Shown: piece after piece, positions 6,255-15,013 of the stretch | Numbering within the stretch: position 1 is the stretch's first letter | Layout: the number at the start of each line of letters is the position of its first letter | NCBI GenBank assembly: GCA_018883725.1 | Contig: JAHLFN010000054.1 | Location: 1-37,877, forward strand | DNA length: 37,877 nucleotides | Direction: 5' to 3' | DNA from: Candidatus Fusobacterium pullicola | GTDB taxonomy: Bacteria > Fusobacteriota > Fusobacteriia > Fusobacteriales > Fusobacteriaceae | Notes under the pieces: model-generated | What the model saw: the letters and a program-made list of their open reading frames with translations, nothing else | What the model was told of the DNA's origin: nothing | Databases searched by the model: none | Translations under genes and position numbers: made by a program

Positions 6255-7677
6255 TCACATATCCTCTACTAAAATTTCAGCAATTTATTGTAGAGAAAGT
6301 ACTGAAAAACAAAATATACAAAGTCTTATAGATATGTGTAAAAAGGCTGCTAAAAAAATAAACCTTCAGAATATAAAGGTTTATTATGATGTAGCCTCTG
6401 GGTACAATAAAGATAGAGAGCAATATAACAAATTAAAAGAAGATATTCAAAATAATTTAGTGGATACTTTAGTGTTATATGAAAGTTCCAGGCTTACAAG
6501 AGATGAATTAGAGCATCATATATTTTATGGATTGTTGAGAGTCCATAATGTTAAAGTTTATACTGTCACACATGGTTGGCTAGACTTACATGATGCTGAT
6601 GATACTTTTCTAACTAATCTTTTAAATTTATTAGATGCTAGAGAGGGAAGAAAAACAGCTAAAAGAAGTAAGGACAGAATGACTGAATTAGCAGAGCAAG
6701 GGAGATGGACTGGAGGACCAGCTCCCTTAGGATATAAATTGGTTAATAAAGAACTAGTAATAGTTCCAGAAGATGCCGAAAAAGTTAAGACTATTTTCAA
6801 GCTTTTTTTAGATGGTAAAACTAGACAATCAATAGCTTCTTTATTTGGTTATGAAGTCAAAAAAGTTAGAAGGCTATTAGAAAATCCTATCTACATTGGA
6901 AAATTAAAATACCATTCTGTTGAAATAGTTAATAAGAAAAAAATTCATCATAAAGATTATAAACTTTTAAATGGAATCCATGAGTCTATTATAGATGAAA
7001 ATACTTTTTCCTTGGTACAAGGTAAATTAAAAAATATTAAAGTTGAAAGAAATACAGACACATATATTTTTAAAGATTTATTAAAATGTACTTGTGGAAG
7101 AAAAATGTATAGAGTTATAAAAAAGTACAAATACTTAAAAAAAACAACTAATAAATTTTCTATAAAAAATGAAAATCTTTACTACTGTAGAACTTCTGAT
7201 AAATATAAGAGTGTAGGTTGTGGAGCAATCGGAATCCATGAAGATGAATTATTTGAAGAAGTAATGGCTTCTTTAAAAAATATTATTTTGTCTTTAGAAG
7301 TAGAGAATATTGATAATCAATTTGATGACTATCAATCTCAATTATCTCTTTATAAAAAGGAGTTGACTTCACTCTCTGGAAAAGAAGAACTTTTAACTAG
7401 GCAGTTGTTAAACTCTCTTATATCTGAAGAAGTTTTTGAAAAATTAATGAAAGAGTTAAAAGAAAAAAAAGAGTTTTTAGAGGAAAGAATTAAAAATTTA
7501 ACTACATTAATTACTAATAAAAAGAATACTAATAAAAATTCAGAGATATTAAAAAAATATTTTTTGAAATTAGAAAAAGAAAAAGCTCCAGAAAAAATAA
7601 ACAACTTTTTAAGACTTATAATAGATGAAATTGAGATGGTAAATGATTATAGATTCTACATCCATTTAAAATTTTAA
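6244..7677 (+). CDS. Large serine recombinase (integrase)
   Basis: This 477-residue site-specific recombinase would integrate and excise the element. The resolvase-type catalytic domain (about 10-150) carries YCREST with Arg17 and the nucleophile Ser19, then ESSRLTRD near 80-87. The recombinase DNA-binding domain follows with GGPAPLGYK (about 157-165). A C4 zinc ribbon uses Cys282, 284, 315 and 326, and a coiled coil spans about 365-440. This is the full domain set of large serine integrases. A stop codon directly precedes the GTG at 6244, and no later start keeps Ser19, so GTG is the start. Translation is probably coupled to the 33-aa ORF. The directionality factor is unknown. Confidence 0.95.
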   Translation: MSNNHISSTKISAIYCRESTEKQNIQSLIDMCKKAAKKINLQNIKVYYDVASGYNKDREQYNKLKEDIQNNLVDTLVLYESSRLTRDELEHHIFYGLLRVHNVKVYTVTHGWLDLHDADDTFLTNLLNLLDAREGRKTAKRSKDRMTELAEQGRWTGGPAPLGYKLVNKELVIVPEDAEKVKTIFKLFLDGKTRQSIASLFGYEVKKVRRLLENPIYIGKLKYHSVEIVNKKKIHHKDYKLLNGIHESIIDENTFSLVQGKLKNIKVERNTDTYIFKDLLKCTCGRKMYRVIKKYKYLKKTTNKFSIKNENLYYCRTSDKYKSVGCGAIGIHEDELFEEVMASLKNIILSLEVENIDNQFDDYQSQLSLYKKELTSLSGKEELLTRQLLNSLISEEVFEKLMKELKEKKEFLEERIKNLTTLITNKKNTNKNSEILKKYFLKLEKEKAPEKINNFLRLIIDEIEMVNDYRFYIHLKF

Positions 7678-7686
7678 GGAGTGGCT

Positions 7687-8253
7687 ATGTTAATTATAAA
7701 AGAGAAGATTTTAGAAAAATACTCAACTTCAGAGTTAAAAGCTATCTTTGAAGATTGGTTTTTATATTTTAAAAGAAGTGATTTTAAAGGAGAACTATAT
7801 AATATAGCCTATTATTTGAATATTGAAGATTTAGAATATTCTCTTGAAGAATTTAAAATAGATTACCCAAAGTTAGCAAATAATAAGGAAGTGGCAACTA
7901 TTTTTAAATTATATAAAAGTGGGATGTCACTTCAACATTGGGGAGAAAAATTTGATAAAGATACTAACCATTTAAAAAAACAATTGAAAAATGGCTATAT
8001 CTATAATTCGACATCTATTCCTAAAGAGTTTTTTAAGTATGTAGATATGAATATTGATATTTCAGAGTTTAGGATAGAATTGTACAAAAATCACATAGAA
8101 CTTTATGGAGAGAAAGAAAAACTTGAGACTTTTAGAAGAAGATATTCTTTAAAAGAAAGAGTATATTTTGAAAAATATAAAAACTCTTATCATTTAGCTT
8201 TCAAAGGTTTTTTAGCTGGATATATTACCTATATAAAAAGAGAGGACAATTGA
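7687..8253 (+). CDS. Hypothetical protein (188 aa) at the element's right edge
   Basis: The ATG at 7687 follows AAGGAG (7676-7681), which overlaps the recombinase stop; the GTG at 7681 lies on that binding site and is not preferred. The protein is soluble and helical in its first half. A central segment, ATIFKLYKSGMSLQHWGEKF then LKKQLKNGY, looks like a helix-turn-helix, so a DNA-binding or regulatory role is possible. The C-terminal ~60 residues look like a small alpha/beta unit. Family not recognised. Co-transcribed with the recombinase, it could be an excision (directionality) factor or a regulator. Its last codons form half of the terminator at 8236-8268. It is not certain that it belongs to the element. 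Confidence 0.65.
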   Translation: MLIIKEKILEKYSTSELKAIFEDWFLYFKRSDFKGELYNIAYYLNIEDLEYSLEEFKIDYPKLANNKEVATIFKLYKSGMSLQHWGEKFDKDTNHLKKQLKNGYIYNSTSIPKEFFKYVDMNIDISEFRIELYKNHIELYGEKEKLETFRRRYSLKERVYFEKYKNSYHLAFKGFLAGYITYIKREDN

Positions 8254-8268
8254 TTTATCCTCTCTTTT
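8236..8268. terminator. Bidirectional intrinsic terminator
   Basis: AAAAGAGAGGA and TCCTCTCTTTT form an 11-bp stem with an 11-base loop, with T-rich sequence on both sides. It overlaps the last codons of the gene at 7687 and lies just after the trmR stop on the other strand, so it serves both convergent units. Confidence 0.8.
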
Positions 8269-8270
8269 CT

Positions 8271-8933
8271 TTATTTTTCCTCGTTTGTGTTTTCAGGGAT
8301 TTGTTTGCAGAACAGACCAATTCCATCTCCAAAAGGTAAAAGTACAAACTCTCCTCCATCTCTAGAATATAGATACTCTATAAACTCATTTAATCTTCTA
8401 ACTATAGTTTTAAATCTTTTTGGATACTCTTTATATAGATAACCTCTAAACATAATATTATCTATAAATATTATTCCATTTTTATTTAATAGTTTATATG
8501 AGTCTTCAAAAAACTCTAAATAATGTCCTTTAGATGCATCAATAAAAACAAAATCAAAGTTTTCATCAATCTTCTTTATCTCTTCTACAGCATCTCCCTT
8601 CATTGAAACAATATTTTTTAGTCCTGACTTTTTGAAGTTTTCTTGAGCTAAATTATATCTCTCTTCATCAATCTCTATTGTATATAACTTTCCATTATTC
8701 TTTTCTATCTCTTTTGCCATAAGTATTCCAGAATATCCTATTGCAGTTCCTACCTCTAGTACATTTTTTATATTATTACTTCTCACTATAAACTTTAAAT
8801 ACTCTGCTACCTCTTTTGTTACTATTGGAACATTATGCTCCTCAGCATATTTCTCCATCTCTAGTACTAACTCATCATTTTCTCTTATCTTACTTATAAT
8901 ATACTCATTTGCTTCTCTTAACTCTTCTAACAT
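8271..8933 (-). CDS. trmR: TrmR/YrrM-type O-methyltransferase
   Basis: This 220-residue SAM-dependent class I methyltransferase belongs to the O-methyltransferase family 3 group that includes TrmR (YrrM), which methylates 5-hydroxyuridine at the tRNA wobble position. SAM motif I is VLEVGTAIGYSG (58-69); the acidic IEIDEER segment follows near 87-92; the metal-site motif FVFIDASKGHY is at 128-138; and IIFIDNIMFRGYL is near 154-166. A GAGGAA binding site precedes the ATG. It lies 38 bases behind rsmB on the same strand, so both RNA-modification genes are probably one operon. Catechol-type activity is an alternative, but the bacterial tRNA role fits better. The hydrophilic C-terminal ~10 residues could reflect the nearby element boundary. 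Confidence 0.85.
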   Translation of the reverse strand: MLEELREANEYIISKIRENDELVLEMEKYAEEHNVPIVTKEVAEYLKFIVRSNNIKNVLEVGTAIGYSGILMAKEIEKNNGKLYTIEIDEERYNLAQENFKKSGLKNIVSMKGDAVEEIKKIDENFDFVFIDASKGHYLEFFEDSYKLLNKNGIIFIDNIMFRGYLYKEYPKRFKTIVRRLNEFIEYLYSRDGGEFVLLPFGDGIGLFCKQIPENTNEEK

Positions 8934-8971
8934 AAATTTCCTCTTTCAAATATTATTTTTACTCTTTTAAA

Positions 8972-10270
8972 TTACTTTTTTGATAACTTAACTATATAGA
9001 ATCCATCTAAGATATCCTCTTTATAGTCTACAGTAAAGCCATCTACACTATCATATGTTCCATTGACATTCTCTGGAATATAGAGTTGAACTGTCTTAAA
9101 TTCTGGATACTTCTCCAAAAATCTTTTTATATTTTCTCCATTTTCCTCTTTTAAAATAGTACAAGTACTATACACCAATTCTCCTCCATCTTTTAAAACT
9201 TGTGAGGCTGACTCTAATATTTCAAACTGAAGTTTTGCAAGTTCTTGCACATTTTCAACATCTTTATTGTATATAGCTTCTGGTTTCTTTCTTAGAACTC
9301 CATACCCACTACATGGTGCATCAACTAATATCTTATCAAATTTTTTACCTTGCTCTTTTAATTTTCTAGCATCCATTTTAACTGGTTTTACAATAGTTAC
9401 TCCACACTTATGACAATTTTCCTCTATTAATTTTAATTTATGAGGATATATATCTAGTGCTAATAGCTCCCCTGTGTTATTCATTAACTCTCCTAAAACA
9501 GCAGTTTTTCCACCTGGAGCACTACAAGTATCTAAGACTGATTCATTAGATTTAGGATTTAAATTTCTAGATGAAAGATATGATGAAGCATCTTGAACTA
9601 TTATCTTTCCCTCTTTAAACTCATCACTATAAAGTAAAACTCCAGAGTCTACATAATAGACTGTATCAACTTTTTTTATAATCTCTATTCCCTTTTCCTG
9701 TAATAATTTTTCAAATTCTAAATTGCTATATTTTAAAGTATTTACTCTAAAACTTATATACGGTATCTTTTTTAAAGAAGTTAAATATAGTTCTCCCTCT
9801 TCTATTCCATACTCCGATATAATCTTATCATAAAACCATTTTGGATAAGATAAATTTATATAGTTTTTACCTTGCTCTTTTAACTCTTTTACATCCTCTT
9901 GCCACTCTCTTTGATAGCTTCTAAGTACACCATTGATAAACTTTCCTACTGGAACACTAAATTTTTTCTTAGCTAACTCTGTAGCCTCCCAGATAACTCC
10001 CTTATCATCACTTTTCATAAAACTCATTTGATACATAGAGATTCTAAGTATATTTCTTATCCAATCTTTCTTTATCGTTGTAGTTCTCTTATCTATTTCA
10101 TAATCTAGAAAAATTTTATTTCTAATTACCCCATAGAAAAGCTCTGTTATAAAGCCTCTTTCCTTTTTAGTAAGGGGATTTTCTTTAAAGTACTCATTCA
10201 GAGCTATATTTGAATATTTACCATTTTCTACTTCTTTTATTAGGCTAATAACTCTAGCTTTTATATTCAT
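8972..10270 (-). CDS. rsmB: 16S rRNA (cytosine-967-C5)-methyltransferase RsmB
   Basis: RsmB methylates C967 of 16S rRNA. The start is the ATG at 10270, with an AGGAGGG site 6 bases upstream; the longer frame to 10303 lacks one. The product has 432 residues. An N-terminal NusB-like helical RNA-binding domain covers about 1-130. The C-terminal NOL1/NOP2/Sun methyltransferase domain has the SAM motif VLDTCSAPGGKTA, the DAPCSGYGVLRKKPE motif with the resolving-type Cys, and YSTCTILKEENGENI with the catalytic Cys. All expected motifs are intact. It is followed by trmR. Confidence 0.95.
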   Translation of the reverse strand: MNIKARVISLIKEVENGKYSNIALNEYFKENPLTKKERGFITELFYGVIRNKIFLDYEIDKRTTTIKKDWIRNILRISMYQMSFMKSDDKGVIWEATELAKKKFSVPVGKFINGVLRSYQREWQEDVKELKEQGKNYINLSYPKWFYDKIISEYGIEEGELYLTSLKKIPYISFRVNTLKYSNLEFEKLLQEKGIEIIKKVDTVYYVDSGVLLYSDEFKEGKIIVQDASSYLSSRNLNPKSNESVLDTCSAPGGKTAVLGELMNNTGELLALDIYPHKLKLIEENCHKCGVTIVKPVKMDARKLKEQGKKFDKILVDAPCSGYGVLRKKPEAIYNKDVENVQELAKLQFEILESASQVLKDGGELVYSTCTILKEENGENIKRFLEKYPEFKTVQLYIPENVNGTYDSVDGFTVDYKEDILDGFYIVKLSKK

Positions 10271-10301
10271 TTTTTCCCTCCTGATTTTTTCATTCACATA
10301 C

Positions 10302-10307
10302 ATTATA
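10302..10307 (-). promoter_or_regulatory. Possible -10 element for rsmB-trmR
   Basis: TATAAT on the minus strand, preceded by TTG, lies 32 bases ahead of the rsmB start. The -35 region is weak. Confidence 0.35.
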
Positions 10308-10347
10308 CAACATTTATAAACTAATTTGTAGTATAATGAATTTTTAT

Positions 10348-10376
10348 TTGCCTTTTTTCAATTAAAATGGTAATCT
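10348..10376 (+). promoter_or_regulatory. Possible mgtE promoter
   Basis: TTGCCT (10348-10353), a 17-base spacer and TAATCT (10371-10376). The leader to the mgtE ATG would be only ~30 bases, too short to contain an M-box riboswitch. Confidence 0.4.
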
Positions 10377-10413
10377 ATATAGAGAAAGATTTTTATTACG
10401 TGGAGGTTTTTAT

Positions 10414-11760
10414 ATGGAGGTTCCGTTGGAAGATATTTATCATTTATTAGAGACTAATCAGCTTAACAAGGTGAGAGAGCTACTGGTAGACCTGCAACCA
10501 GTTGATATTGCAGAGTTTTTTGAAGAGATGAGTAAGGAGCAAAGTCTAAAGCTTTTTAGAATTTTACCTAAAAGTTTATCAGCAGATATTTTTTCTTATC
10601 TTTCATCAGATAAGCAACAGGAAATTATTGAAAACATAACAGATGAAGAGATTCGTAATATAGTTAATGATATGTTTATCGATGATACTGTAGATTTTAT
10701 TGAAGAGATGCCAGCTAATATTGTAGATAAAATTCTACAAAATACATCTTCAGATATTAGAAATTTAATTAACCAATTTTTAAGATATCCTGAAAATAGT
10801 GCTGGTAGTGTTATGACTGTAGAGTATGTTTCTCTAAAAAGTGATATGAATATTGGACAAGCACTACACTCTATTAAGAGATTTGGAATTGATAATGAGA
10901 CTATTGATATCTGTTATATAATAGATAATCAAAGAAAACTTGTGGGATATATATCTCTAAAAAAATTAATTTTCTTAGATGATGATGTTCCTCTTGTCGA
11001 TGCAATGGAGACAAATTTTGTTACTTGTCATACTACAGATGACCAAGAGAATATCGCTTCTGATTTTAGAAAATATGACTTAACATCTATGCCAGTTGTA
11101 GATAACGAGGATAGACTTGTTGGTATTATCACTATAGATGATGTAGTTGATGTTATTGACCAAGAAAACACTGAAGATATGCAAATGATGGCTGCAATGT
11201 CACCTTCTAATGAAGAGTATCTTAAAGAGTCTGTATTTTCATTAGTTAAACAGAGAATTGGTTGGCTTCTCATTCTTATGATTTTAGCAACATTTACTGG
11301 AATAATTATTAGAACTTATGAAGGAGTGTTACAATCTGCTATTGTTTTAATCTCTTTTATTCCTATGCTTATGTCAACTGGAGGAAATGCTGGTTCACAA
11401 GCTTCTATGCTAATTACTCGTGGAATAGCCCTTGAAGAGATTGAACTTTCTGATATTTGGGAGATTTTCTGGAAAGAGCTCAGAGTTAGTATTATAATAG
11501 GATTAGTCCTATCTATTGTAAACTTTTTAATTATTTACTATTTAAGTGATATTAATTTTGCTGTTTCTTTTGCTATATCACTTAGCTTATTTATAACTAT
11601 AATCATAGCAAAAGTTGTTGGAAGTACACTTCCTATTATAGCTAAGGCTCTTAAATTTGACCCTGCTATAATAGCTAGTCCTCTTATTACCACTATGATT
11701 GATGCTTGTGCTTTAATAGTATTTTTCTTAGTATCTACACATTATTTACATTTAGCATAA
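10414..11760 (+). CDS. mgtE: MgtE magnesium transporter
   Basis: This 448-residue inner-membrane protein is a Mg2+ channel of the MgtE family. An N-terminal helical superhelix domain covers about 1-125, with the repeating acidic DIAEFFEEM-type helices. Two CBS domains follow (about 130-250; PVVDNEDRLVGIITIDDVVDVI is in the second). Together they form the cytosolic Mg2+ sensor. A plug helix and five membrane segments (about 275-445) follow. The conserved pore motif MSTGGNAGSQASMLITRG is present (about 310-327). GTGGAGGT is the ribosome binding site. The gene is separated from rsmB by a divergent promoter region and ends at a strong terminator, so it is probably monocistronic. Gating, not transcription, is likely the main control. 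Confidence 0.95.
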   Translation: MEVPLEDIYHLLETNQLNKVRELLVDLQPVDIAEFFEEMSKEQSLKLFRILPKSLSADIFSYLSSDKQQEIIENITDEEIRNIVNDMFIDDTVDFIEEMPANIVDKILQNTSSDIRNLINQFLRYPENSAGSVMTVEYVSLKSDMNIGQALHSIKRFGIDNETIDICYIIDNQRKLVGYISLKKLIFLDDDVPLVDAMETNFVTCHTTDDQENIASDFRKYDLTSMPVVDNEDRLVGIITIDDVVDVIDQENTEDMQMMAAMSPSNEEYLKESVFSLVKQRIGWLLILMILATFTGIIIRTYEGVLQSAIVLISFIPMLMSTGGNAGSQASMLITRGIALEEIELSDIWEIFWKELRVSIIIGLVLSIVNFLIIYYLSDINFAVSFAISLSLFITIIIAKVVGSTLPIIAKALKFDPAIIASPLITTMIDACALIVFFLVSTHYLHLA

Positions 11761-11768
11761 AGATAATG

Positions 11769-11806
11769 AGAGGCTATTGCAAATTTGCGATAGCCTCTAT
11801 TTTTTT
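11769..11806 (+). terminator. mgtE terminator
   Basis: AGAGGCTAT / ATAGCCTCT stem with an inner GCAAATTTGC pairing, followed by ATTTTTTT. It lies in the 63-base gap before the LacI-family gene. Confidence 0.85.
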
Positions 11807-11808
11807 AA

Positions 11809-12842
<1,034 letters not shown>

Positions 12843-12843
<1 letters not shown>

Positions 12844-12871
12844 ATTAGGACTGTTTGCAACAGTCCTAATT
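12843..12871. terminator. Hairpin between convergent genes
   Basis: A perfect 13-bp stem (AATTAGGACTGTT / AACAGTCCTAATT) with a TGC loop fills the gap between the LacI-family gene and the chaperone gene. U-runs are weak on both sides, best on the minus strand (TTTATTT). Confidence 0.7.
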
Positions 12872-12875
12872 ATCT

Positions 12876-13607
12876 CTATAATGTTAAAGTCTTACTATAA
12901 CATACTTTTCCATTTTGATCCTTTATTATAAGATTAACCTTGTCACCTTTTTTAGCATTTTCTAAGTTTATACTTGTTGATATATTTCCTTCTCCAGTTC
13001 TTGGTGAATTAGCTAGTCTTCCTTCTGACTTTATTCCCTTTCCCTCTAAAGAGTAATCAAATTTTAAAGAGGTATTTCCTGTTGAATATCCAATTCCCGA
13101 TAAAGTTAAAATTCCTTTATCAAATTGATAACTTAAATTTTTTATTCCTCCCTCAACAATAGAATTATCTCCCTTTCCATATACTGATATTAAAATCGAA
13201 GCTATCATCTGTACTTCACTTGAAATACTATCTAAACTCACATTCTTAGTTTTTATTGCTGAAGGTATCTCCGTAAATGTAATATGACTTTTATACTCTC
13301 CCTCTTTAATATCTTTACTAGGTGTAATTCTAAATCTTACTACCTGTTTCCCAGCTGGTTTAACTGAAACAGTTTTTGGAAAAACTCTTATAATTGAATT
13401 TAGATTATAATCAGCTCCAAAATTAGGATCACTTTCTGGAGTGATTCCTACTCTTAGTGGTAAATCTGTATTGTTTACTATATACATCTCATAGGTATTA
13501 CTTTTGGTTAAATCAACTTCAAATTTTGTTGGATAGATAGAAAAATTTAAAGCAGTTGCTACTGTTCCTAAAATAATAAATAATCCTAATACTATAATTT
13601 TTTTCAT
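12876..13607 (-). CDS. Periplasmic pilus chaperone (PapD-like fold)
   Basis: The 243-residue protein has a signal peptide (MKKIIVLGLFIILGTVATA). Domain 1 (about 20-140) is Ig-like: FSIYPTKFEVDLTKSN, then YEMYIVNNTDLPLRVGITPES, then IIRVFPKTVSVKPAGKQVVRFRI, the 'F-P.+..+.P...Q.+R.R' strand pair of pilus chaperones, and a loop with EGEYKSHITFTEIPSA. Domain 2 (about 150-243) is beta-rich. It would hold pilin subunits by donor-strand complementation in the periplasm. It is the last gene of the operon, 11 bases behind the 166-aa subunit. Similarity is structural in pattern only; it is far from the Fim/Pap chaperones. Confidence 0.75.
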   Translation of the reverse strand: MKKIIVLGLFIILGTVATALNFSIYPTKFEVDLTKSNTYEMYIVNNTDLPLRVGITPESDPNFGADYNLNSIIRVFPKTVSVKPAGKQVVRFRITPSKDIKEGEYKSHITFTEIPSAIKTKNVSLDSISSEVQMIASILISVYGKGDNSIVEGGIKNLSYQFDKGILTLSGIGYSTGNTSLKFDYSLEGKGIKSEGRLANSPRTGEGNISTSINLENAKKGDKVNLIIKDQNGKVCYSKTLTL

Positions 13608-13618
13608 AAATCTTCCTC

Positions 13619-14119
13619 CTAGTCATATTGAACTTTTACTGTAAACTTACCTTCATATCTTCCTGGTACAACATTACCAGCATCTAAAGTTCCTCCAACT
13701 GTAAAATTTACCTCTCCACTCTCTGGTATTACAATTGAATTACTCTGTAATTTACTATCATTATAGAAAATATCCGCATAATAGTAAAGTGTTTTTGTTA
13801 AATCACTCGAATTTATCTCACCAGTAGGTGAAAGAAAAACAAGTACAGCTCCCTTTGTTGCATCCCACTCTCTATCTGAGCTTGTAAAAGTAACTCTTAC
13901 ATTAGCTCCTTCACTCCCCTTTATATTTATAGTTCCCTCTGTTTGTGGTGTATTTCTGTTACTATTTTTAGCAACTACTCCAAAATTAACTGGAGTAGTT
14001 GTTACCTCTAATGGACCTAAAACCTCTGCATATACTTCAACATCAGCACTAGCCTCTCCTAAAGCAAAAGAAATTGTTCCTAACATTAACCCAAATAATA
14101 ATCCTAATATTTTTTTCAT
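13619..14119 (-). CDS. Pilin-like fimbrial subunit (DUF4402-like)
   Basis: The 166-residue product has a signal peptide ending near residue 20 (MKKILGLLFGLMLGTISFA). The mature N-terminus has alternating hydrophobics (ADVEVYAEVL), suitable as a donor strand. The body carries NFGVVAKNSN, TEGTINIKGSEGANVRVTF and other strands that recall DUF4402 domains. The C-terminus, GRYEGKFTVKVQYD, has a penultimate Tyr, alternating Phe/Val/Val and a Gly 14 residues from the end; these are the chaperone-binding features of classical pilins. It is therefore probably the major subunit, or one of two subunits exported through the usher at 15014. Strong AGGAGG sites and short gaps place it mid-operon. Confidence 0.75.
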   Translation of the reverse strand: MKKILGLLFGLMLGTISFALGEASADVEVYAEVLGPLEVTTTPVNFGVVAKNSNRNTPQTEGTINIKGSEGANVRVTFTSSDREWDATKGAVLVFLSPTGEINSSDLTKTLYYYADIFYNDSKLQSNSIVIPESGEVNFTVGGTLDAGNVVPGRYEGKFTVKVQYD

Positions 14120-14130
14120 AGCTCCTCCTT

Positions 14131-15012
14131 CTATATTTCATCTAAGATTTTATCATATTTTTTATACTCCAAATCTTCTGTAAATCTTTCAAACCCTTTC
14201 AATATCTTATCTCCGTAATTTTTATATTCTTGACTTCCATCACTATCGAGTCCCTCTTTAAAATTTAAATCTTGTAATATCTCACCTCCCTTTCCATAAA
14301 TTATACTTTTCCCATCTCTTTTGCCATTTTTATAATTAACTATACTCTTCAATTCTCCAGTATTATAAAAAAATCTCCACTCTCCTTCCCTTTCATTAAG
14401 CTTATAATACCCATCTACCACTTTTACTCCTTGAGTTGTAAACAATTTTAATTCTCCATTTAATTTTCCAAATTTAAAATTAGCAAGTGTTGATATTTTT
14501 CCATTTGGATGATAAGCTATAAACTCCTTATTCAATAATCCTTCTTCAAAGTTCATTCTCATTTTTGGATTTCCTTTTAAATTAAATTCTACTACCTCTC
14601 CATCTAACTCCCCATCAACAAATTTTTCTATTTCCATTATCTCTCCATTTAGATAAAAATACTTCCACTCACCGATTGGTCTATCATAGTAATACTTTAA
14701 AATAGCTTTAGGTTTTCCTTCTGAAAATTTTATTATCCATTCACCATGTTTTAATCCATCTTCAAATCTTCCTTCACAAATATATTTTTCTCCATCTATC
14801 TCTATAATATTTTTATAATATCCCTCTCTTATTCCGTTTTTATACTCTTCTTCAAGATGTGTATCTATAAATTTACCTGAAAATGGCAATTTTTCTCCCT
14901 TAAAATAGATAATATTATCTATTTTCTCTTTATTTTTTATACTCTCTATTCTATCTTCGGAAAATAGAAAGCAAGGTAGGATAAAAAATATTGCTATTAA
15001 TTTTTTTAACAC
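14131..15012 (-). CDS. Secreted MORN/YwqK-repeat protein
   Basis: The 293-residue protein has a signal peptide (MLKKLIAIFFILPCFLFS). From about 45 to 255 it is a chain of roughly nine repeats of ~22 residues with the MORN2/YwqK pattern (for example GEWKYFYLNGEIMEIEKFVDG, and GEWRFFYNTGELKSIVNYKNG). Each repeat makes a beta hairpin with Gly turns. Such repeats are common in fusobacterial proteins and usually mediate binding. A short charged C-terminal tail follows. The gene is one base behind the usher gene and 11 bases ahead of a pilin gene, so it is an integral operon member. A role in assembly, anchoring or ligand binding is inferred, not shown. Confidence 0.8.
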   Translation of the reverse strand: MLKKLIAIFFILPCFLFSEDRIESIKNKEKIDNIIYFKGEKLPFSGKFIDTHLEEEYKNGIREGYYKNIIEIDGEKYICEGRFEDGLKHGEWIIKFSEGKPKAILKYYYDRPIGEWKYFYLNGEIMEIEKFVDGELDGEVVEFNLKGNPKMRMNFEEGLLNKEFIAYHPNGKISTLANFKFGKLNGELKLFTTQGVKVVDGYYKLNEREGEWRFFYNTGELKSIVNYKNGKRDGKSIIYGKGGEILQDLNFKEGLDSDGSQEYKNYGDKILKGFERFTEDLEYKKYDKILDEI

Positions 15013-15013
15013 T

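Larger units (their letters stand above)
1..8253. mobile_element. Right part of an integrated plasmid- or phage-like element
   Basis: All genes here run rightward, are short, overlap one another, and include element hallmarks: a ParA ATPase with a putative partition partner, a YopX-family protein, a DUF2786-like protein, an ASCH-like protein and a large serine recombinase. The left end lies outside the window. The right end is not resolved; it falls somewhere between the recombinase stop (7677) and the chromosomal gene trmR (3' end at 8271). I did not find a duplicated attachment core. Large serine recombinases usually sit close to one end of their element, which fits this position. Whether it is an integrated plasmid, a phage-plasmid or part of an ICE cannot be decided, because no structural, relaxase or conjugation gene is in view. 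Confidence 0.75.

Noticed and set aside
10354-10413. M-box magnesium riboswitch ahead of mgtE
   Set aside because: The region from the likely promoter to the start is only ~30-60 bases and lacks the structure expected of an M-box.
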